Shown here: piece by piece, positions 10,978-21,955 of the stretch
Layout of the letters: the number at the start of each line of letters is the position of its first letter
Numbering within the stretch: the stretch's first letter is position 1
Assembly (NCBI GenBank): GCA_029204225.1
Contig: CM055099.1
Span: 69,673,349-69,737,348 of the forward strand
Source of the DNA: Diphasiastrum complanatum
Lineage: Eukaryota; Streptophyta; Lycopodiopsida; Lycopodiales; Lycopodiaceae
Length of the DNA: 64,000 nt
Reading direction: 5' to 3'
Notes under the pieces: generated by a model
What the model was told of the DNA's origin: nothing
Seen by the model: the letters and a program-made list of their open reading frames with translations, nothing else
The model's database searches: none
Made by a program: the position numbers and the translations under genes

Positions 10978-13947
10978 CTATGGTGACCAGTACTTGTGCA
11001 ACCGGCTACCGTTGACGGGTGTGTCGAATGGCGTCCCATCTAGCTTTTCTAAGTTCACGGCTCCATGATTAAGAATTTCCTTGATCCTATAAGGACCTTC
11101 TCTAATGAATTTTAACTTTCCCTTGATCACCTTGGTTTTATACATCAGGACCAGATCTCCTGAACGAAGATCCTTCTTTTGTAATATGCGATCATGCCAA
11201 GCTTTGTGTCTTTTCTTTTCAGCTGTCAGTGCATGCACAGCTAGTAAGCATGTTTCACAGAGTTTATGTAGAGCTTCGTGGTGTAGCTGTAGAGATTTGG
11301 ACTCATTAAGACGTTGCGCATTGGCAATCCTTAATGAAAGAACTAAAAACTCTACTGGCATCACAACATTCTGACCATATACCAATTGGAAGGGTGTTTG
11401 GTCAGTGTTTCTTTTATATGTTGTCCTTAATGCCCACAGTGCAGCATGCAACTTGTGTTCCCAATCTAATCTACTAGCTTCAACTATTTTCGTGAGCACG
11501 CTACATAGGATCTTATTGGATGATTCTGCTTGCCCATTACCACGAGGATAATAAGGCGTACTGGTCATGTGGATCACGAAGAATTCTTCCAACAGGACCT
11601 TGATGGTCTCGTTGATGAAATGGCTTCCGCGATCACTGACTAGCTCCACCGGACATCCGAAGCGCACAATGATATTTTTATAAAGGAACTTGGCAGTGGT
11701 CCTAGCATCAGCTACTCTTACTGCCTTGGCTTCGACCCATTTGATGAGGTAGTCTGTGGCTACGATTATGTATTGAGCCTAAGAATTCCTTGATGCAGGG
11801 TAAATTGGACCAATATAATCCAATCCCCATTTTTTGAGCGGTGCTTGGGCTAAGACTGGGTGCAGTAGATCATAGTTCAATCTCGTTGGTCTCCTTGTCC
11901 TTTGGCACACATCTTACTTTTTCAAGTATTCCTCCGTATCTTTATGAATTGTTGGCCACCAACATCCTGATTGCAGGATTTTGTGAGCTGTAATGTCAGA
12001 TGCAAAATGACCTCCACCCATGCCTTCATGTGAAAGCGAAATGATCTGGGTGGTCTTGTGAGAAAGAATACATCGTCGAATAATTCCATCAAGACGTCTT
12101 CGGTACAATTGGCTGACAATCAACTGATAAGGTCTAGCCTTCAAGATCAATTTCCACTGTTCCGCCTTTGGTAGTGATTTGTTTGGTTGGTCCCGCATTA
12201 GATATTCAACAATGTCGACAGCCCATTCTGGTATTGTGTCCACGTAAAATAAGACAGCATCTACCAACTCATCGTCGGGTTGGGTTGCAATCTCCTTTCT
12301 CTTGATTTGTGACACATGATCTGCCATGTAGTGTTGTTTTCCCTTGCGAACTACTATCTGAAAATCAAACTCCAATAACAGAAGTAGCCATCTGGTGATT
12401 CTTCCGGTGTTGCAAGTTTTATTAACGAGATAGAGCAAGGGTTGATAATCCGTATAAAAAACAAAATGTGTGGCCATCAAGTAATGTCAAAATTTCTTAA
12501 CTACATAGATCATTGCCAGTGCTTTCCGCTCTGTGGTTGAATAGTTTATTTCGGTATCACTGAGTTGTCGGCTTGCAAACTGGATTGGAAAATCCTTTTT
12601 GTATTCACCTGGCTGGGTTAAGACTGCTCCAACTGCATACTTCGATGAGTCCGTATGCACGTGAAACTCAATGGAACAATTGGGTGGGCGTAAGATTGGT
12701 GCTGAAACCAATGCATCCTTAAGCTTTTGGAAAGCCTTTAGGGCCTGCTCATTCCAATGTGGATCCGTTGTGAGTTTGTAGATTGGTCTGGCTAACTCCG
12801 CAAAATCAAGAATGAAGATCCTATAATAGTTAACATGACCCATGAAAATGTAGACCTCGCAGATCATCCCCGGTGGTGGTAGATCAATAATGATTTTGAT
12901 CTTTGATAAATCTGTGGTGATCCCGTGTCTTGACACTATATGGCCGAGAATCAAGCCATGTGTCACCCAGAATTGACATTTTTCTGGATTCAGGGAGATC
13001 TGGTATTCGCGATATTTTTGTAACACCTTCTCCAAATTGGATAAGTGTTCTGAATCTGGTCCATGCACGCACAGATCGTCCAAGAAAATTTTCAGAAATT
13101 TTTGCAAATAATCTTTGAATGCCACCTGCATGACTCGATGGAAAGTGCTTGGGGCATTGCAAAGTCCAAATGGCATCACTTTATAGGCATAGGTTCCCCA
13201 TTCCATGGCAAATGTTATCTTGTGTTGGTCCTAGGGGGCTATTTTCACTTGGTTGTAGCCACTGAAGCCATCCAGCAAACTGTAGGCTTCGGCGCCAACT
13301 ACCCTGTCAAGGACACTTTCCGTAAATGGTAAAAAAAAATGGTCCTTTTTGGTGATTGCATTTAGAGCCTTCAGATTTACACAGATCCGAATTTTGCCAT
13401 TCTTCTTGGGTGCTATAACTATCAGTGATACCCATTCCGTGTGCTCGATCTCGTAAATGAAATTTGCGTCCATCAGCTTTTGCAACTCCTACTTGATCAG
13501 TTCTATATAATTCGGGTTGCAGCAGTAGTAACGGCTCACCTTGGGCACTGCTCCGTCCACCAAGGGTATGGTTTGTTGGACTACTGTTGGCGGAATGCCC
13601 TTTTGATCACTATAGCTCCAAGCAAGACAGTCTTTATATTCCACCAACAAGGATCGTAGTCTCTTGAATTGCGTGGGTGTTAACTGCTCTCCCACATGCA
13701 CTATCTTTTCTTCTTCTCCTGGCTCCACAAGATTCATCGGCTGTGTTTGCACAGGTCCCTCGAAGACTTGTTCCGCTGGTGTCTGACTATGATCAGGTTC
13801 TCGCTGGGCTTGCGGCATCATGATTACCACATCGTCCAAAGTATAATTCTTGAAAGTATCATGCATCTTGTGAACTGGAACTCGTCGAGATTCCTCTTTC
13901 AGCATATTGATCTTGGCTCGATTGGTCATTTTTTTATTCTCTGTCAC
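10978..13947 (-). pseudogene. pol: Ty3/gypsy polymerase: RT, RNase H, integrase (gypsy A)
   Basis: One reading frame runs through the whole interval, broken by nonsense codons at about 13489, 13231, 12487, 11914 and 11785. In order: RT (KKNGKIRICVNLKALN, AYSLLDGFSGYNQ, YKVMPFGLCNAPSTF, catalytic FLDD in place of the usual YxDD), RNase H (HTDSSKYAVGAVL, NYSTTERKALA), an HHCC integrase zinc finger (HEGMGGGHFASDITAHKIL to about 11925), and the integrase core with D (GLDYIGPI), D (VSDRGSHF) and E (GNGQAESSNK), ending HKYWSP. Length and order fit a plant Athila/Tat-like gypsy element. Several stops could be CAG, CAA or CGA turned to TAG, TAA or TGA, a C-to-T decay pattern. Because the frame is otherwise kept, the element was recently coding or its decay was purely by point changes. 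Confidence 0.92.
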
Positions 13948-14288
13948 CTGTATAGAAGATGAGTTGTATCTGAGTCCAACTGGATTGACTTCAAGGAATC
14001 CAACACCTTCTTTTTGCTCTTTTTTGTCATTTTGGTGGGTTCATCCTTGTTGTCTTTCTTCGGGACTGCCGTGACATTTGCCTCATGGTTGCGAATATCA
14101 ACATCCACTGTAGCTATCGTCTCTTTGGGTAGGTCACTCCATCGGATCACCTGGTTGTAGCGTTGCTTCAACCGATTCTTCTTATTCGCAGGTGCCTTGG
14201 GTCGATCGATCCTTGAGACTTTTGCCATAGCAGACTTTTGTGGTGGTTGAGCTGGTACCTTCTTGGTTCCGTAACAATCTGGGTCCAT
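13944..14288 (-). pseudogene. Linker between protease and RT of gypsy A
   Basis: A Lys/Asp-rich frame (QPPQKSAMAKVSRIDRPKAP, then KSKKKVLDSLKSIQ) runs out of register with the RT frame, which resumes at 13947. It looks like a charged spacer of the polyprotein with a frameshift; no domain recognised. Confidence 0.5.
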
Positions 14289-15028
14289 GTGGTGTAGGAC
14301 CTGTTCATAGTCAGCTCAATCCCCTTATTATAAGTTAGAGCATGTTGCCAAGGGACTAGATCATCGTCCACTGGGTTCTCAATAGATTCCACTGACAGCC
14401 ATGCTAAGTTTATTATATTTACCCCAAATGTGATTGGTATGTCCATAGTGTAACATTTGGGTGAAGATGTACTAGGTTCCGGATTTGATTCATATTGACA
14501 TGCCTGGCAATCAATAGTTGCTAATGCATCTGTCCATCTCACGACATTCGTCTCTGAATGATAGTGACATCCCTTGGCTAGCCTTCGGCGATCAATCGTA
14601 TGATCTGTCGTGGATGATCCGTCATCAACCTTGGGTGCAATAGGTTTCACCGCCCATGTAGTTGGATCAACCTTTACATCCTGTTCTCTGTTCTCAAAGG
14701 TCAGTTTCCATGTACCCCAGTTGTGTACTACTTGCGCAGTCCTCAACCATGGTCTTCCTAGTAAAACACGGTATGCAGATGGAGATTCATGTATATGCAT
14801 GACTACAAAAGTAATCACAAACTGCATGCCTGCTATCTTTACAAGGATATTGGCAACTACGCCTTTTGGTTTCACACAAGATTGATCTGCTAACTTGATG
14901 GTGAATCTTGCTAGCTTCAATCCTTGTAAACGCCATTTTTCATATAAAGTAGTGGAGATCAGATTGACACCCGATCCGCCATCTACCATTGTCGCCTCGT
15001 CCTTGTATCTCTTGTGTTTGATTGGCAA
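14168..15028 (-). pseudogene. pro: Retropepsin-like protease of gypsy A
   Basis: The frame reads ATMVDGGSGVNLISTTLYEK, with an aspartate in a DGGSG context as in several plant gypsy lineages, then a beta-rich stretch and the flap/dimer-side motif YRVLLGRPWL. It is placed between gag and RT as expected. The first codon used here is only the first ATG of the open frame; the domain probably begins a little upstream, in the KRYKDEAT-preceding segment. The C-terminal third (past TFENREQDVKV) is a poorly conserved linker. It overlaps another frame at 14168-14288. Confidence 0.85.
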
Positions 15029-15530
15029 AGTGATGTTGTGTTCCTCACTTTCCCATGCTGCTCCGATGTGGAGGACGTTACTTGTTTCATCATAGTCCGC
15101 ACAATATATGGGCTCAGGCGCTACTGGCTCCTCATCCGCTTTGGCCCATTCAGCTAGAAGGCTTTTTGCTTGTGGTGCAATCCGTAGTAGTTCTCCGAGT
15201 GGTAAACTAACATGGCTTGACAGTAAAAGTGTGAGCTTTCAGTGTGTGGTTCCTGGATGTGAAAAGGTGGTTCATGTTGGTGCAACCGATCATTCTGATC
15301 AGTGTGCAGTGGTGAGCCCGCTTGCGGTTCCCGTTCGACGCCGTTTGGAGGTTCTATGGGATTGTCTCTTTCTTGCTCTTTTTCCTCCGCTTGTGCATTC
15401 TGTACTCAGTGTCTTATTTTCTGGTACTGTCTTCTCTCTTCTCTCACATTTGGATATGGCACTGAAGTTGAGGGTTGGTCAGTGACCGATGGTGGTGGTG
15501 AGGGAGCCACTTCCTTCCTCTTCTATGCTC
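15029..15530 (-). other. Degenerate gag-protease junction of gypsy A
   Basis: No long frame survives on the minus strand; stops are frequent. Plus-strand open frames here lack motifs and are antisense shadows. Confidence 0.4.
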
Positions 15531-15539
15531 GCGTAACAG

Positions 15540-17011
15540 CTAACACAGGAGCGTGGAATTGTCGACCTTCCGATGACATCCCTACTGGAACTGTTGGTTG
15601 CTGTATGGCAATGAGGTTAAGAGGTGCACTAGTTCCAGGTTTAAATGGACAATTCTTGTAACAGTGTCCATAACTGCATTCTCGATAGGAGGTTGTATAT
15701 TTCTCTTGTAGGGACATTTTACTATTCTGTGTCCTTTGCCGCATCCGTAGCAGCCGTGATTTCTTCCGCCTTGGCGCTGAGTTTGAGTTGCATAGGCCGA
15801 AACATATTCATTTATGGCAGGATCCATAAATGGTTCATCTGGTCCGTACCTTTGTTGCTACTCAGGTTGAGGTGGCATTTGCATCTCTGGTTCTGCTGCT
15901 GTCAGATTTACCTGGGCCACTTGTTGATTGGATGGCCCTGGTGGAGCAGGTAAGGCCATACGCTGTGGGTGATCTGGTGCGCCGTACCTTGGTGCCACGT
16001 TGGATTCTCCTTGATGATAAGGATAGGAAGTCTGATAAGGACTTCTCTTCTATTGAATAATCCGGGGGTTAAATGGGCAAAATGTCGTATCGTGCGAGGT
16101 TGCATTGCACAGATGGCAGAATCTATGTGTCAGTCTCAGATTTTGCTTTAGGATTGGACACTTGTTCGTTGTATGGTTTTGTGTGCATACCGAACACCAT
16201 ACATTCTCCCGTCGAGGATACTGCAGCTGGTTTGGTTCTGGTTGATGTGGAGTTACTGCTACAGTTCCCTTTAAGGCTTTCAGTTTTTGGTCAAACTGCG
16301 CCATAAGTTGCTCCATCTGTTGTTTGTGTAATTTTGTCATTTGTTCCAACAGCAGTTCTGTGGATAAAGCGGATGCGTTTGATGATGATGATGCAATGAG
16401 GGAGTAGGAGTGTGGGTGGAAGGATATTCATCGTCAGATCTCTCATCCTCTTCCCTGATGGCATCTTCCATAGCTTCTTGCAGAGTAGCATACTGCTCCC
16501 GTCATTTCAGTTCTCTTCTGATGCTTCGTGGTAATCTGGCTAGGAACCACATGATCACCGCATGATCGGGAGTTAGGATTGCACTGCACTCGGATCATAG
16601 ATGTTTGACCTGTTCAATATAGTTCCGGACCCTTTCTCGTTTTCCCATCTTGACTTTGCTCAGCAGGAGAAACGGGTCTTCCAAGAACTTTCTTGGTTTA
16701 AAGCGCGTAATGAGAGCCGCTTTAACCGCTTCCCAGGTGGATTTTTCTTTCTCTGACAAGTTGAAAAACCAATCCTGAGCCACTGCCAGTAAGGACATAG
16801 GGAATAGCATCAGCTTCTCTGCAGGTGTCCGTTCGTCGTAGATTTCACAAGATTGCTCGTAGATCTGAAGGAATCGGATGGGATCTGATGATCCATCGTA
16901 TTTTGGTATTTTCATCCGCGGTGCTCTTTGGACTGCTTGCAAGGGAGCGACAGGTACGGTTTGGCCCATTGGATCCATTGGTGCTGGTTCCAGTTCTGTC
17001 TCTTGTTGCAC
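15540..17011 (-). pseudogene. gag: Ty3/gypsy gag of gypsy A with three zinc knuckles
   Basis: ATG at 17011 starts MQQETELEPAPMDPMGQT. The capsid region carries KIPKYDGSSDPIRFLQIYEQ, AQDWFFNLSEKEKSTWEAVK, FLEDPFLLLSKVKMGKRERV and RNYIEQVKHL, after which a stop (16595) and further stops occur in a region (16350-16590) that still reads LPRSIRRELK and EDAIREEDE. Nucleocapsid knuckles follow: CSVCTQNHTTNKC and CHLCNATSHDTTFC (about 16095-16200), and CYGCGKGHRIVKC (about 15735-15775). The gag at 1031-2212 is a relative. Confidence 0.88.
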
Positions 17012-17379
17012 AGTTGCTAATCTAGGAAGGTGTGGTGCCTAATTTGCTATCCTTCGTGATATTGATCGTCCCGATCTCAGATTCATCCGATGGTGGGTTC
17101 CAAAGTGATTGGATCTTGCTTATACAGTAGGATGCAGTTTGGATCTTCAAGGATCTAATCGATCTGATTGGTCGGAAGTGAATTTTAGGCCTTTTACGTT
17201 GGTTTTTCCTTGATAAATTTTTACTCTTTGCACTGATTGACTTGAGATTTTGATAGTAGCTGGATCTAATGCAGATCTTTCCACTGATCTGGTTTGTGAG
17301 GGTTATCTTGTGCAAGGTTTGGCTGTGTGAGAGTTCTTTAGCTATTTTTGTAGACAAAAAACTTGATATCTTTCAGATC

Positions 17380-18090
17380 TTTGGGAAGTTACTCTCGCAA
17401 GGTTCACAGTAGCTGGATCTGGGTCAGATCTCACTATAGAATTTTTTGCGAGAGTTAACTCTTGCAAGAAGTGAAAATTTCATTGTCTGCGAGGGTTCAA
17501 AACCACGTTTTTGGCTTGATCTTCACCAGATCTTCACACTAACTCTCGTAGGCTTCATCACTGATGTAAATTGACATTCTGAATCGATTGAGAGAATTTG
17601 CGAGAGTTCTTACTGGAAGGATTTGCTGGATCTTCAATTTTTAGTGATTTTTTAACACTTAAATCGAATTTTCTACTCACTGGATTCAGACTAACTCTCG
17701 CAAGCCCTTCTGTGTCCTGGTCTCACTGAGATGAAACTTCACAATCCTCTACGAGAGTTCTTGACTACTAGAACTGAAAATTTTGCTGTCTGCGAGGGTT
17801 CACTGGTACTTGCCCGTCTTTTTTTCACTGAGAACTCTCGCACAGGCACTTAGATATCAGAATAAATCTCGCAAGCTTCTCTGTGTCCTGGTATTACTGA
17901 GATGGAACTTCAGAGGACTCTGCGAGAGTTCTTATGAAGATTTGATTTTTTTTGGATTTTTTGCAGAGTTTTTTGAATTTTTTATAATTTTTCTCTAATT
18001 TTTACAATTGGCTTGGGACTAACTCTCGCAGGCCTCTATGCAGGTCTGGGACAGTACCCTGGAGCTGCTGCCAGTCATGCAAGGGTTAAT
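17380..18090. repeat. Dispersed TGCGAGAG/CTCTCGCA motif cluster, gypsy A leader
   Basis: At least thirteen copies in both orientations between 17390 and 18085, such as ACTCTCGCAAGGTTC, TTGCGAGAGTT, TCTGCGAGGGTTC, AACTCTCGCACAGG and ACTAACTCTCGCAGGCC. Spacing is 30-100 bp, with AT-rich filler between copies and repeated CTTCTGTGTCCTGG phrases (about 17706 and 17878). It lies in the 5' leader between PBS and gag. Confidence 0.85.
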
Positions 18091-18381
18091 TCTCGTTGAT
18101 TCTAGAGATATAAAAATCTGATAAGATTTTAAGCTCTTTTCCCTCAAAAATACAGATTGGTGTGTTTTTTGAATTTTGTGGCTGATTGGTTTGGGTTTCA
18201 AGCCCTTAGAGGCTATTCAGGGCCTCCTCTACCCTCTCACACCTCCTCCGCTAGCTATGAACAGTCCAAACACAAAAAAAAATATAGAAAACTAATTCTA
18301 AACTCCCAAAAATCTACCTAAACTACTCTAAAAAAACAAGAAAACAGCTAAAATACAGCTAAACTAGTTAGTGAAAACCTA

Positions 18382-18399
18382 TCCCCGGCAACGGCGCCA
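18382..18399 (-). other. Primer-binding site, tRNA-Asp type
   Basis: The minus strand reads TGGCGCCGTTGCCGGGGA, the site used by many plant Athila/Tat gypsy elements. It lies one base inside the LTR (18401-19220). Confidence 0.9.
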
Positions 18400-18400
18400 C

Positions 18401-19220
18401 TGTAGGGTTGATGATCTTGCGTAGTATAGCCCTCCCGCCTGTCAACAAGGGTTAGATCATTGGGTAGGTACCTAATTATGTATAGATTCTACTTTTAATT
18501 AGTTTCCTACTTTCTCCCTTAACTCTACTCACCACTAACACTATTCTCCTTTAATTCTACTCCTCTATACTAAAATTCATCATGATTTGGGTGAAGGGAT
18601 GGGATAGAAAAGAAGAGATTGAGACGAGAAGAGATAAAGATAGAGAGATTGAGAGTGAGGGTGGAGGTTAGCTCAAATGTACATTATACTTGCTAAAGGA
18701 AAAACATAAACTATTGAAACCAAAAAGCATGAACTTGAAAGCAATTGAAAACAACAAGAGCAATAGCAAGCATTGAATTGCAAATGAGGATGTTTCTCTT
18801 CCAAAATTGGTAGAGTTTCCTCCTTCTCATTAAGCATGAAAATAGTCTACAAGTGGTGTCCTTTTATGATATGGGGAAGGCCCTTGACCTCAATCCTATT
18901 GGCTACTATTCACAATGATCCTATCCATTCATCTTAGACCCAACTTGATCCAAGGGTCCACAAAAAGTACATTAGAAATCACAAGATTCATGTGAGTCCC
19001 AATTTGGACCCAACTCTAAAAAGTAATCTCTAAGTTTAAAAATGACATTGGGCCTCTAGTTTTATTTTAATTCTAAGGCCCAAGTCATGTTTATTTTATT
19101 TACAACTTCATTTGTGTGCTCATTGGGCCATGAGCTTATACACGCAGGATGCCATGCCCTCACAACACATTTTATTGGATGATTTTATTTATTTACACTT
19201 TGTTGGGAATACCCCCAACA
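18401..19220 (-). other. 5' LTR of gypsy A
   Basis: 820 bp. On the minus strand it begins TGTTGGGGGTATTCCCAACA, itself a short palindrome, and ends CCCTACA next to the PBS. A solo copy is at 31111-31839 (plus). No matching 3' LTR is found below 10978 in this window. Confidence 0.9.
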
Positions 19221-19954
19221 GCTTTGCAGCATTCTCAGGGTCAGTTTGGACCTCTGATCTTTCTGGATTTGCTTAAAAACAATATCCATCTAGATGGCCT
19301 TCTCTGATGTATCTTTGGCTGGCTCATCCATCTATGTAGACTGGTCCTGGCGCTGGACAGGTTCTTTGTCTTCAAAATTCTGGATTTGGCTTTATTGAAA
19401 CTTAGCCTCTTCTAGTTCTTCCTTTAATTTCTCATATGCAGCCATTTGGGGTTGCAAGTATTACAGTTGGAAGGTCTGGATAATTCTTTCTTGTATGCCC
19501 TTCCAAGCTGTTGGGTCGATCATGTATCTCCCATGAGATACACGGGCTCCTAATGTCACTTCAACACTTATTCACCATAGAATTGCCTCTTCGGCCTGTT
19601 TCTTATAAATTTGGTTGCCCTTCCTAAGCATGTCTGCAAAATTCTATAGCTGAGCAATAGAGTTTTGGAGCTACCTTTGACTTGCTTCGGCACTCTCCTC
19701 GTCGGCAATTTCGTCGTTGACAAACCTATGGCTCAACAATAAAATTCCTTTGTAATAATAATCTCTTGATTTTGGACAATAGTGAGAATATGTCCATCCT
19801 CTGTTTCTCTTAGATTTTGAATTAGCTCGTGGCACACATCTATAAGAATTATTGATGGATCGAATTGAAGCAATCCTTCAATCCGTGCTCGTATAGCTAA
19901 TGGCTGCAAATCCAATAAGACTGGTTTTGGATGCATTTTAAATACAATCGCCAT
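19221..19954 (-). pseudogene. N-terminal and coiled-coil pieces of family X ORF, downstream of gypsy B integrase
   Basis: The product is not recognised. ATG near 19952 begins MAIVFKMHPKPVLLDLQPLA and continues for about 70 codons. Further on, in changing frames, it reads ADMLRKGNQIYKKQAEEAIL, VTLGARVSHGRYMIDPTAWK and LQPQMAAYEKLKEELEEAK, which match 29340-29570 of copy 3. This ties family X to the end of a gypsy polymerase. AG-ending pyrimidine tracts lie upstream (near 20167 and 20255 on the minus strand) and could be splice acceptors for a subgenomic message; that is inference. The frame is cut at 19220 by the gypsy A LTR. Confidence 0.55.
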
Positions 19955-20299
19955 AATTATAGTAATGGTAAACTAGCGATGGCGGAAGAGAGCTTAATGT
20001 AAAAGTTTACGAAGTCAAAAACCAAGAGTGATGAAAAAGTGGTAGCCAAAAAATAGAAGTGTTTGAGATTTTTGGTATATTGATGATATATCTGTGGATT
20101 AGACAAGTTTTTAATGAAAGCGTGTCCTTCCTTTTGAAGGTACAGACTCAACAATAAAGTATCTAGTCCTAAAAAAACAAAAACAAATAAATAAAATACA
20201 CAAATGCTTCGCTCAATTTGCAAAAGTTCAGCTCGAAATTTATGAGTATTGAACTGCAAAAATAAATATTATACACAATCTATCAAACAATGTATATGA

Positions 20300-20760
20300 G
20301 ATGTTGGTAGTGAAGACTGTCGTTTTTTTCGTTAAACAAATGAGCAAAAAAGATGTATGAGCGAAAAATGTGAAGGTTCATTGTGTCGCATTGTTCGCTT
20401 CCCAAAATGGTAAATCGAGCAACATAAGAAATTCCAGAATAGTGTCATATTTTTCACAAGCTATCATGGAAATTATAAGCACGAAGGTGTCAGCTTTTTC
20501 GCATATTTCCAATATGCTTTTAACATGGACACATGGTGGAAACAAAGGAACATAACAAAAGGATATGCATCATACTAGTGAAATATTTTTTCGCAAATTT
20601 TTCGAAGGTCAAGGATGGAACGAAGGATGGTGTCGCACTTTTGCAAGGAATATAGTGACTTATCGATGAAGCGAAGGTGTCGAGTTTTTCGCAAATTGGA
20701 TAACAAGTTGGATGAAATGTGAGCATTGTCGCAAATTTTATTTCACAAAAATTGAACTTG
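20300..20760. repeat. Dispersed TTCGCAAA / GGTGTCGNNTTTTTCGCA motif cluster
   Basis: At least seven related words between 20376 and 20745, such as GGTGTCAGCTTTTTCGCATA, TTTTTCGCAAATTTTTCG and GGTGTCGAGTTTTTCGCAAA, 40-60 bp apart, in the non-coding stretch between gypsy B integrase and the X ORF. Confidence 0.7.
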
Positions 20761-21081
20761 CCATATTCATCGGAAATTAGTCATAGTAGCGCTTCACTCT
20801 TGATCCATTTACTGGGAGTATCAAGTAAATGTCCTTCAAGATTGGCAAACTGAAGTGATTCATTGTTAAAAATTTCTATGACTTTGTAAGGTCCCATTCA
20901 TCTCGTAATATGTAATTTTTCAAAAAACAACATGTGTCTGTTATCATACAGAAGCACGTAGTCCCCTCGTTTAATTTTTAATTTTTTAATAGATTGATCA
21001 AAAATTTATTTTCTTTATTCTAAACTCGTTCAATCTCAATAGATGACAGACGACGATCCTCCTCCAGTTGCGTCAAAGCTA

Positions 21082-21905
21082 TCATATGCTCCCGGAGACT
21101 ATCGTGTTCATCCATTCGCTCTTCATTACTAATGCGAAATGTCGAAACTTCGATTCTATTAGTAATATGGGATGCATTCCATACACAAGATAGTATGGAG
21201 TCTGCCTAGTTGTGATCTTTTCGGCAGATGGTAACTTCTGATTCCAATCAGAAGAATGCGTTTCCGTTACTTTATTCAAAATTTTGCACAAAATTCCATT
21301 TGCTCGTTCCATAAGCCCATTCGCTTTAGGATTATATGGAGTGGTTTGACAATGTGTAATGGAGAAGTATGACAACATAGCCGCAATGGTTTGATTAAGG
21401 AAACGGGTTCCCCTATCACTAACGAGTTCTAAGGGACATCCATAACGTGTGATAATGTTTTGGAATAAAAAAATTGCTACAATTTTAGCATCATTTTTAA
21501 TTGTGGCTTTGGCCTCTACCATCTTGGTAGCATAGTCCGTAGCAACAAGAATGTAACGTCGACGAGTTTTACGAGTGACCGGTTTGATAGGCCCTACAAA
21601 ATCTATCCCCCACTTCTCAAAAGGTGCTAAGGGAATAATCGGAGTAAGTGGCCAATGTGTCATGAAGCTGGGTTTCCCCATCTGCTGACAGGCATCACAT
21701 TTTTGAATAAATACTTTAACATCTCTATAAATGGTAGAGCACCAATACTTAGCATTAAAGACTTTTTTGCAGTGTTTTTAAGAGCATAGTGGCCACGGAT
21801 AAGCCACAAAAATGTGTACTTTCCCTTGATGTGTACAGTTTCCGTGGCTTGTTCTTATCAAAAGCATCTAAATTTGTGGCATGTCTTCAAAATATGAAGT
21901 TTTAG
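21082..21905 (-). pseudogene. pol: Ty3/gypsy integrase (gypsy B)
   Basis: Part of the integrase zinc finger (YRDVKVFIQKCDACQQMGKP, about 21660-21740) precedes an open core from 21681. The catalytic triad is visible as D in KWGIDFVGPI, D in LELVSDRGTRF and E in NPKANGLMERANG, followed by TPYYLVYGMHPILL. RT and RNase H are absent: left of about 21905 in polymerase sense the sequence is copia integrase (21956-23149), so gypsy B is truncated by that junction. C-terminal of 21082 the frame is lost. Confidence 0.9.
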
Positions 21906-21955
21906 ATGTGTACTTAAGTAAATATTTTTAAAATTAGAGTTTGTGTGTAGTAGAC

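Noticed and set aside
15108-16306. Plus-strand frames of 75-125 codons
   Set aside because: They are antisense to the gypsy A gag with its zinc knuckles and have no motif.
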